DNA of 30,658 bases from DAOMOP01 sp035444405 (GTDB lineage: Bacteria; Pseudomonadota; Gammaproteobacteria; Burkholderiales; Rhodocyclaceae): the NCBI GenBank assembly GCA_035444405.1, contig DAOMOP010000027.1, positions 1 to 30,658 on the forward strand, written 5' to 3'. The position numbers and the translations under genes were made by a program. Below are positions 25,564-30,658 of this stretch, one piece after another. A model generated the notes under the pieces. That model ran no database searches. It worked only from the letters and a program-made list of their open reading frames with translations, and was not told the DNA's origin. Numbering within the stretch: the stretch's first letter is position 1; each line of letters opens with the position of its first letter.

Positions 25564-25596
25564 GCGCCCCCGCCCGTTTTCGGCGGGCGGGGGCGC
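25564..25596. terminator. 13-pair GC hairpin between PRC-barrel and DUF1840 genes
   Basis: GCGCCCCCGCCCG (25564-25576) pairs perfectly with CGGGCGGGGGCGC (25584-25596) around a TTTTCGG loop. It lies 18 bases after the PRC-barrel stop and 23 bases before the DUF1840 start on the minus strand. No T-run follows, so it may act as a partial terminator, an RNA stabiliser or a processing site that sets the ratio of the two proteins. Confidence 0.6.
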
Positions 25597-25613
25597 AGGG
25601 TCTCGATGTGCCC

Positions 25614-26057
25614 TCAGTGGGTCGGCGCATCCCTGTGCGGCTGCGTACCGTAGTACGAATGGATCGTGCTTGACCAGGCAGGGTCTGCCATGTTCGGCCA
25701 CTTGCCCTTGTCGAAGCCGGGGGCCTCGCCGAGGCGCTCCTTGTCGACGTTGAGCACGAAGCGCTTGTGCTCGGTGTCGAGCTTCAAGGCACTCCATGGC
25801 ACGGCGAACAGCTTCTCGCCCATCCCCAGAAATCCACCGAAGGACAGCACGGCGTAGGCGACACGGCCGCTCTGGACATCGAGCATGATCTCCTTGATGT
25901 CGCCCACGTTCTCGTCGTTGTGGTTGACGACCTCGTTTCCGATCAAGGTGTCCGCGCCCATCAGGTGAGGACCCGGTCCTGTTTCCATGTCAGGCCCCGG
26001 GGTGACCCGGACGTTGGCCTTGTACATCCCGTAGTTGTCGCGTTCTTCGTAGTTCAT
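25614..26057 (-). CDS. PRC-barrel domain protein
   Basis: A 147-residue soluble protein with one PRC-barrel domain at about 32-110: LMGADTLIGNEVVNHNDENVGDIKEIMLDVQSGRVAYAVLSFGGFLGMGEKLFAVPWSALKLD. The wording follows the stress-type PRC proteins that often sit with csbD-like genes rather than the RimM or photosynthetic H-subunit branches. N- and C-terminal tails are polar; the C-terminal part carries DPAWSSTIHSYYG. The ATG at 26057 follows AAGGAG with six bases between. It lies 25 bases after the csbD-like gene in the same direction, so co-transcription is likely. Function is unknown. Confidence 0.9.
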   Translation of the reverse strand: MNYEERDNYGMYKANVRVTPGPDMETGPGPHLMGADTLIGNEVVNHNDENVGDIKEIMLDVQSGRVAYAVLSFGGFLGMGEKLFAVPWSALKLDTEHKRFVLNVDKERLGEAPGFDKGKWPNMADPAWSSTIHSYYGTQPHRDAPTH

Positions 26058-26082
26058 TGTCAGCTCCTTGCAGTGTGTGGGT

Positions 26083-26271
26083 TCACTTGCTCTTCTTCAC
26101 TGCGTCCTTGACGTCTTCCTTCAGGTCGCCATAGTCGGCCTGGACCTCGCCGACCACCTGGTCGACCTTGCCCTCTGCCTCCAGGCTTTCATTGCCGACC
26201 ACCTTGCCGGTGACTTCCTTCACCTTGCCGGTGGCTTCCTTGATCCGGCCCTTGACTTGATCCTTGTTCAT
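26083..26271 (-). CDS. CsbD-family stress protein
   Basis: A 62-residue hydrophilic protein: MNKDQVKGRIKEATGKVKEVTGKVVG, NESLEAEGKVDQVVGEVQADYGDLKEDVKDAVKKSK. This is the CsbD pattern (paired KGxxKEATGKV-type helices), small helical proteins induced by general stress in many bacteria and by sigma B in Bacillus; the mechanism is unknown. The ATG at 26271 follows AAGGAG with six bases between; longer in-frame ORFs extend through low-quality sequence and are rejected. It opens the leftward csbD, PRC-barrel, DUF1840 run. A GC hairpin stands about 36 bases upstream, in the likely leader. Confidence 0.93.
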   Translation of the reverse strand: MNKDQVKGRIKEATGKVKEVTGKVVGNESLEAEGKVDQVVGEVQADYGDLKEDVKDAVKKSK

Positions 26272-26306
26272 GCTGGTCTCCTTCACACGTCGTTGGCGAT
26301 CCGCTG

Positions 26307-26334
26307 CCGCTGCCGGGACGAAGCCCGGCAGCGG
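26307..26334. promoter_or_regulatory. perfect 11-pair hairpin in the csbD leader region
   Basis: CCGCTGCCGGG (26307-26317) and CCCGGCAGCGG (26324-26334) pair fully around a six-base loop. It is 36 bases upstream of the csbD start on the minus strand, too far to cover the ribosome site. It could stabilise the leader RNA or stop transcription from further upstream; no T-run is present. Confidence 0.45.
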
Positions 26335-26436
26335 GTTCATGCAGGATGAGCGCAGCCACCCGGGCAGTCTGTACGGCAGGGCACATAGGTGCCAGCACGT
26401 CCTGCCGGGCTTGTTCTCGGCCTTTGCGTGCGCCGT

Positions 26437-26478
26437 CGCACAGATCCATGCGTGCAGAAGGACTACTAATTGACAAAA
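26437..26478. promoter_or_regulatory. intergenic element B, related to the one at 23357-23401
   Basis: CGCACAGA (26437-26444), CATGC (26447-26451), GCAGAA (26454-26459), CTACTAATTGA (26463-26473) and AAAA (26475-26478) repeat the order found upstream of the Crp-PAS operon. It sits between csbD and the second Crp/Fnr gene. It is a likely binding or promoter site used by both loci; the binding protein is not known, but the two regulators themselves are the obvious candidates. Confidence 0.5.
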
Positions 26479-26551
26479 CATGAGCCGTGCTTCGGGTCGT
26501 CGTCCGGAGCCCACACCGAGTCAATTGCGGAACCAGCAGCAGAGGAGCGCC

Positions 26552-27337
26552 ATGGCGAACCTGGCGGTATTCGATCCGCGTCACAACCAGATTCTGGCGG
26601 CGCTCCCGGGGCGCGACTACACGCGGCTGGAGCACGACCTCGAGCGTGTCGCGCTGGTACCCGGTGCGCTTCTCCATGCAGCAGGCGACCCCCTGAAGTT
26701 CGTGTACTTCCCCACCACCGCGATCATCGCGCTGATCCTTGCCAATGACAGCGGCGCGTCGGCCGAGCTGGCGATGATCGGCAGGGATGGCCTGGTCGGC
26801 ATTCCACTGGTGCTCGGAGGCGTGAATACGCGCTTTGCGATCATGGTGCAGAGCGGCGGCGAGGCCTGCCGCCTGAGTGCGGAGCTGATGTGCCGGGAGC
26901 GGGACGAAGGTGGCAATCTGCAGCGTCTGTCGCTGCGTTATGCGCAGGCGCTGATGACGCAGATGGCCTACAGCATCGTCTGCAATCGCCACCATCTGGT
27001 CGATCGACAGCTCTGTCGCTGGTTGCTGTCCAGCCTGGACCTGTTGCCCGGCAACCAGGTCGATGTCACCCAGGAGATGATCGCGCGCATGCTGGGGGTG
27101 CGCCGCGAGGCGGTCACCGAGGCAGCGGGCAAGCTGCAGTCCGCCGGGCTCATCCAGTACCGCCGCGGACACATCACGGTGAATGACCGCGCCGGCCTCG
27201 AGGCGCGCGCCTGCGAGTGCTACCGCGCGGTGCGCGAGGAATACGAGCACCTGTTCGGTGCTCAGGCCGCCTCGAAGTGTTCCAGCATCAACTGCACGCT
27301 CGAGACGCCGCGGAACTCGTTGATCCCCAGCCGGTAG
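26552..27337 (+). CDS. Crp/Fnr-type transcription regulator (short paralogue)
   Basis: A 261-residue regulator. Sensor barrel about 10-120 (GALLHAAGDPLKFVYFPTTAIIALIL, then AELAMIGRDGLVGIPLVLGG); dimer helix LSLRYAQALMTQMAYSIVCNRHH; HTH with VTQEMIARMLGVRREAVTEAAGKLQ. The HTH is almost identical to that of the Crp-PAS protein at 21888-23291, and the recognition region is the same residue for residue. No PAS tail is present. The ATG at 26552 follows GAGGAG with four bases between; upstream in-frame starts are less well placed. After EYEHLFGAQA the frame continues about 22 residues into the recJ end (76-base tail-to-tail overlap), giving a Cys/Ser-rich tail without counterpart in the paralogue. 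Confidence 0.9.
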   Translation: MANLAVFDPRHNQILAALPGRDYTRLEHDLERVALVPGALLHAAGDPLKFVYFPTTAIIALILANDSGASAELAMIGRDGLVGIPLVLGGVNTRFAIMVQSGGEACRLSAELMCRERDEGGNLQRLSLRYAQALMTQMAYSIVCNRHHLVDRQLCRWLLSSLDLLPGNQVDVTQEMIARMLGVRREAVTEAAGKLQSAGLIQYRRGHITVNDRAGLEARACECYRAVREEYEHLFGAQAASKCSSINCTLETPRNSLIPSR

Positions 27338-28965
27338 GCCGCGTGGATCTGTTCCGGGGCACCTGCGGCATGGTTGAACTGGATGGCCTCGTAGCGTGAG
27401 GCGTTGCGGCACAGCTCGAGCTTGAGGTGCTTGTCCTTGAGCAGACGCTGGCGTTCGACGCGGAACACGTCGTCGAACAGCGGCGCCGGAAAGCCCTGGC
27501 CCCAGATCTCGTTGTCGAGCAGGCGCACGGCGTCGAGCGCGAAGTAGCCCGATTCCAGGCTGCCGTCGGTGTCGATGCGATGCTCGAGCTGGGCGGGGTC
27601 GAGCAGCTCGCTGACCACCTCCTCGAACGCGGCGTCGAAGCGGGCGAGTTCCGATTCGCGGATGGTCAGGCCGGCCGCCATGGCGTGGCCGCCGAAGCGC
27701 ACGATGAGCTCGGGGTGGCGCTTGGTGACGAGGTCGAGCGCGTCGCGCAGGTGCAGGCCGGCAATCGAGCGCCCGGAACCCTTCAGCTCGCCGTCGTTGG
27801 CGCGCGCGAAGGCGATCGTCGGGCGGTGCAGGCGCTCCTTGATGCGGCCGGCGACGATGCCGATCACCCCCTGGTGCCAGTCGGGCTCGAACAGGGCCAC
27901 GGTGGCGCGGTTGCCGGCGCTCACTTGGCCATTGATGCCGGCGAGCCGTGTCAGCGCCTCTTCCTGCATGCCGGCCTCGATGCTGCGGCGCTCGCGGTTG
28001 AGCTTGTCGAGCGCCTGGGCGATGTTCATTGCGCGCCCGGCGTCGTCGGTGATCAGGCATTCGATGCCCAGGCTCATGTCCGACAAGCGCCCTGCCGCGT
28101 TCAGGCGCGGGCCGATCATGAAGCCGAGGTCGGTGGTGCTGGCGCGCGCCGGCTCGCGGCCGGCGAGCGAGAACAGGGCACGGATGCCGGGCTGCAGGCG
28201 CCCGGCGCGCATGCGCGCCAGGCCCTGGGCGACGAGGATGCGGTTGTTGCGGTCGAGCTTGACCACATCGGCGACGGTGCCGAGCGCGACCAGGTCGAGC
28301 AGGTCGGCGAGGTTGGGCTCCTTCGCGCCGGCAAACGCACCGCGCTCGCGCAGCTCGGCGCGCAGCGCGAGCATGGTGTAGAACATCGCGCCCACGCCGG
28401 CCAGCGCCTTGCTCGGGAAGTCGCAGCCAGGCTGGTTGGGGTTCACGATCACGTCGGCGTCGGGCAGCACGTCGCCGGGCAGGTGGTGGTCGGTGATGAT
28501 CGTGGCCATGCCGTGCGCACGCGCGGCGGCGATGCCTTCGACGCTGGCGATGCCGTTGTCGACGGTGATCAGCACGTCGGGCTCGAGGCGGGCGGCGATC
28601 TCGACCATCGCCGGGGTGAGGCCGTAGCCCAGCGTCACGCGGTCGGGTACCAGGTAATGCACGTCGGCGCCGAAGGCGCGCAGCGCGCGCACGCCCACCG
28701 CACAGGCGGTGGCGCCGTCGCAGTCGTAGTCGGCGACGATGACCATGCGCGCGCCGGCCTCGATCGCGTCGGCGAGCAGGATCGCGGCCTCGGCCGTGCC
28801 GGTGAGCGCTTCGGGTGGCAGCAGGTTCTTCAGGCTGGTGTCGAGCTCGTCGGCGCGGCTGATGCCACGCGCGGCGTAGAGGCGGGCGAGCAGGGGGTGC
28901 AGGCCGGCATCGGCGAGACGGCTGAAGGCTTGCTGCGGGACGCTGCGGGACTGGATGCGGGTCAT
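27262..28965 (-). CDS. recJ: single-stranded-DNA-specific exonuclease RecJ
   Basis: A 567-residue 5'-3' single-strand DNA exonuclease of recombination and mismatch repair. DHH phosphoesterase motifs: DYDCDG 79-84, DNG 136-138, TDHHLPGD with DHH 159-161. Later the family parts GPRLNAAGRL and GGHAMAAG (DHHA1, metal and substrate binding) are intact, followed by the OB-fold region ending SVQLMLEHFEA. Length is close to E. coli RecJ (577). The ATG at 28965 overlaps the upstream gene's stop as ATGA, so translation is coupled. The 3' end overlaps the converging Crp/Fnr gene by 76 bases. Confidence 0.97.
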   Translation of the reverse strand: MTRIQSRSVPQQAFSRLADAGLHPLLARLYAARGISRADELDTSLKNLLPPEALTGTAEAAILLADAIEAGARMVIVADYDCDGATACAVGVRALRAFGADVHYLVPDRVTLGYGLTPAMVEIAARLEPDVLITVDNGIASVEGIAAARAHGMATIITDHHLPGDVLPDADVIVNPNQPGCDFPSKALAGVGAMFYTMLALRAELRERGAFAGAKEPNLADLLDLVALGTVADVVKLDRNNRILVAQGLARMRAGRLQPGIRALFSLAGREPARASTTDLGFMIGPRLNAAGRLSDMSLGIECLITDDAGRAMNIAQALDKLNRERRSIEAGMQEEALTRLAGINGQVSAGNRATVALFEPDWHQGVIGIVAGRIKERLHRPTIAFARANDGELKGSGRSIAGLHLRDALDLVTKRHPELIVRFGGHAMAAGLTIRESELARFDAAFEEVVSELLDPAQLEHRIDTDGSLESGYFALDAVRLLDNEIWGQGFPAPLFDDVFRVERQRLLKDKHLKLELCRNASRYEAIQFNHAAGAPEQIHAAYRLGINEFRGVSSVQLMLEHFEAA

Positions 28966-30038
28966 CGGGTCTGGGACGGGTGCGAGGCAGGCGGGGTGTC
29001 GGGAGCTGTCATCGGCGCGGGGGCGAGCGACTTCAGCAAGGTCTCGAAAGGGTAGGGCTTGCGCCAGAACTTCCAGCGCGCGCTGGCGCGCAGTTCGAGC
29101 TGCAAGGTGCCACGATCGCCAGGTGCGGTGAGGTGCAGCGTATCGACTCGGCCGCGCTGAAGGGCCTCGGCGAGCGGCGCGAACCAGTCGCGCTCGAGCG
29201 CTTCGAGGCCGCGGCGCCAGGCGTCGAGGTCGAGCTGCTGGGCGGGTTTGCGCAGGCTGTCGAGCACCACCAGCGTGTCCCGGGCAAAGGCCGCTGCAGT
29301 GTCCGGCAGGCCGACCGACACCGCGGCCGCACGGGCCAGGCCGATGCTGATCGGGTCGGTGGCCTGCACCTGGCGTGCAGGTGCCCGTGGCGCGCCCTCG
29401 AGCACGCCCGCGCCCCAGAACCAGACGCTGTTGACTGCGCGGCGGCCGGCTTCTTCGCGCGCACGGCTGCGCGCATGGTTGTGCAGCACGATCTGCGCCT
29501 CGTTCATCGTGCGTTGCCACAGCCGGGCATCCTCGCCCTCGGGCAGGAAGTGCTTTACCGGTCGCCCGGTCACATCATCGATCGGGTAGAGCGTGACGGC
29601 GGTCGGCTGGTGCAGGCGCAGATACCAGCGCGTCGGCGTGCAGGCTTCGAAGTGGCCCAGATCGGCGAAGATCTCGTTCAGCGCCGCGACCAGTTCGGCG
29701 CTTTCCTCGATCTCGAGCTCCTCATCCGGAAAGGCCTGCAGCAGCAGGTGTTCGCGCGCAAATGAGAGATTGACCGGGTCCGCGCACAGCCAGTGGCTGC
29801 CGGGCTCGGGTGCCGGCGCATCGGCCTCGCCCAGGCGGCGCAGCGTGGCCATCGGCAGGGTGTCACCGTGCAGGCCGAATAGGCGCGCGAGCTGGCGGTC
29901 GTAAGGCTCGAAGGCGGTCACCTGCCGCCGCCCGCGGCCGAGCAGGGCCGCGAGTCCGTCGAGCGCAAGCCCCGAGGCCGGTCCGAGCAGGGTTGCGACA
30001 GGCCATAGCAGGCCGGGAATCAGGAGCTGGATCTGCAT
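28962..30038 (-). CDS. RpfE-like conserved protein (phosphoglycerate mutase-related family)
   Basis: A 358-residue protein beginning MQIQLLIPGLLWP. Recognisable stretches are SHWLCADPVNLSFAREHLLL, ELVAALNEIFADLGHFEACTPTRWYLRL, VKHFLPEGEDARLWQRTMNEAQIVLHNH and VNSVWFWGAGVLEG. These are typical of the family annotated as RpfE regulatory protein or phosphoglycerate mutase-like (alkaline phosphatase-like fold). In Xanthomonas rpfE also lies near recJ, as I recall. The catalytic Ser and metal ligands of true cofactor-independent mutases are not obvious, so enzyme activity is doubtful. The start at 30038 is chosen because the family begins at this Met; a 45-residue extension upstream is poor sequence, and the ribosome site is weak. 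It overlaps recJ by four bases (ATGA). Confidence 0.72.
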   Translation of the reverse strand: MQIQLLIPGLLWPVATLLGPASGLALDGLAALLGRGRRQVTAFEPYDRQLARLFGLHGDTLPMATLRRLGEADAPAPEPGSHWLCADPVNLSFAREHLLLQAFPDEELEIEESAELVAALNEIFADLGHFEACTPTRWYLRLHQPTAVTLYPIDDVTGRPVKHFLPEGEDARLWQRTMNEAQIVLHNHARSRAREEAGRRAVNSVWFWGAGVLEGAPRAPARQVQATDPISIGLARAAAVSVGLPDTAAAFARDTLVVLDSLRKPAQQLDLDAWRRGLEALERDWFAPLAEALQRGRVDTLHLTAPGDRGTLQLELRASARWKFWRKPYPFETLLKSLAPAPMTAPDTPPASHPSQTR

Positions 30039-30127
30039 CGGGAACGTATCGTCGGAAGCGGGCGAGTCTAGCACGCGCGTCCGCACTGACCGCTTGTGCG
30101 AATCCCCGCCGAAGCAGGTGCGGTCGC

Positions 30128-30156
30128 TTGACAGATCGAGCCCGGAGGGATTCAAT
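30128..30156 (+). promoter_or_regulatory. promoter of the antitoxin gene
   Basis: TTGACA (30128-30133), a 17-base spacer, then TTCAAT (30151-30156), four of six matches to the -10 consensus. Transcription would start about 25 bases before the ATG at 30187. The inverted pair ATTGAT (30155-30160) / ATCAAT (30181-30186) overlaps the -10 and reaches the start codon, a sensible place for autorepression. Confidence 0.5.
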
Positions 30157-30186
30157 TGATTCATATCCTGCAATCAGGTGATCAAT

Positions 30187-30658
30187 ATGTCCGCCATCAA
30201 GCCAGTCCCTTCCCCGCGTGAGCCCGCGGTCGCCTACGCCGGTCGCGGCGTGTCGGGCGGGGCCAGCATCGAGCACTATCTGCATGCGGTTTCCGCCCTC
30301 GAGCGCGACCACATGGTGCGCGAAGGCTTCGAGCCCGGCTCGCTCGATGCCTTTGCTCACCGCTTCGGTCGCAGCGGGCGCAGCCTGGCGCAGCTGCTGG
30401 GCGTGGCGCCCGCGACCTACGATCGGCGCGTGCGCGAGGGCAAGCCGCTGTCGCAGGACGACTCCGACCGCGTCGCCCGCCTCATCGATGTCGAGCGCGC
30501 GGCCACGCGCGTGTTCGGCGACGCCTCGGTTGCGCGCGAATGGCTCGCTGCGCCGATACCGGTGCTCGGTGGTGCGGTCCCGATCGAGCTGATCGCGACC
30601 ACGCCCGGACACCAGGCGGTCATGAACGCCCTGCGCCGCATCATGGCGGGTACCGCCG
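30187..30658 (+). CDS. MbcA/ParS/Xre-type antitoxin (C-terminus cut by window edge)
   Basis: An open frame from the ATG at 30187 to the window end (157 complete codons, no stop). After a polar N-terminus comes a helical domain with GFEPGSLDAFAHRFGRSGRSLAQLLGVAPATYDRRVREGKPLSQDDSDRVARLIDVERAATRVFG, the Xre-like N-terminal part of the DUF2384 family. It is followed by AREWLAAPIPVLGGAVPIELIATTPGHQAVMNALRRIMAG, the MbcA/ParS C-terminal toxin-binding part (usual form LGGxxPxELL...GRIEHG). Such antitoxins neutralise RES-domain toxins that degrade NAD+. The stop is expected within a few codons past the edge and the toxin gene, if present, directly after. The family is clear; the partner is not visible. 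Confidence 0.85.
   Translation, partial: MSAIKPVPSPREPAVAYAGRGVSGGASIEHYLHAVSALERDHMVREGFEPGSLDAFAHRFGRSGRSLAQLLGVAPATYDRRVREGKPLSQDDSDRVARLIDVERAATRVFGDASVAREWLAAPIPVLGGAVPIELIATTPGHQAVMNALRRIMAGTA

Noticed and set aside
26470..26498. TTGACA as the -35 box of the second Crp/Fnr gene
   Set aside because: The hexamer is perfect, but no -10-like sequence occurs 16-18 bases downstream, and the matching position in the related element at 23357-23401 is not conserved.
26189..28060. 623-residue minus-strand frame across csbD and the second Crp/Fnr gene
   Set aside because: It runs out of frame through recJ, antisense to the Crp/Fnr gene and into csbD, with no domain of its own.
27427..29055. 542-residue plus-strand frame opposite recJ
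   Set aside because: Shadow of recJ; the sense gene has all catalytic motifs and this frame has none.
1..30658. CRISPR array, insertion sequence, tRNA, rRNA or prophage
   Set aside because: No spaced direct repeats, transposase-like frames, terminal inverted repeats, cloverleaf sequences or phage genes were seen on reading both strands; tRNA and small RNA genes were judged only by eye.

Overview
The window is GC-rich chromosomal DNA from a proteobacterium, most likely a betaproteobacterium of the Rhodocyclales (Thauera/Azoarcus-like). That placement is an inference from gene content: a PHA phasin, a DUF1840 protein, an rpfE-like gene fused by ATGA overlap to recJ, DUF883 and DUF3309 stress proteins, and the codon and base bias. 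Coding density is high. No rRNA, tRNA, insertion sequence or CRISPR array was seen.

Left part (1-5050): an OsmB-type glycine-zipper lipoprotein (248-463) faces a two-component operon read leftwards, made of a soluble triple-PAS HisKA_3 kinase (1155-3257) followed at once by a NarL/UhpA-type response regulator (517-1152). Next come a small unassigned ORF (about 3685-4038), a phasin (4168-4731) with a clear intrinsic terminator, and a DUF3309 miniprotein (minus strand).

Middle (5360-17113): a DUF883/ElaB-like protein, a BON-domain lipoprotein and, three bases later, a 3071-residue cyclic beta-1,2-glucan synthase (NdvB/Cgs type) that fills 9.2 kb. Downstream on the minus strand are a 42-residue Lys-rich protein, a DUF2254 membrane protein and an lmo0937-type two-helix membrane miniprotein. 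Most of these belong to families linked to envelope, osmotic or general stress.

Sensory operon (17245-23291, minus): three overlapping genes. They are a Crp/Fnr regulator carrying an extra C-terminal PAS module, a CheB-CheR-coiled-coil-PAS protein, and a PAS-GGDEF-EAL protein with intact cyclase, I-site and phosphodiesterase motifs. The first and third share the same coiled-coil/PAS module, and no chemotaxis genes are nearby. This is the most interesting part of the window. A second Crp/Fnr regulator (26552-27337) has the same recognition helix but no PAS tail, and a similar intergenic sequence of about 45 bp lies upstream of both regulators.

Right part (23560-30658): a VIT/CCC1-type transporter broken by a frameshift that fits a 16-bp deletion; a minus-strand run of csbD, PRC-barrel, DUF1840 and alpha/beta-hydrolase genes; the second Crp/Fnr gene, which overlaps recJ tail to tail; the rpfE-like/recJ pair; and the start of an MbcA/ParS/Xre-type antitoxin gene that runs off the window. 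Its toxin, if present, lies outside.
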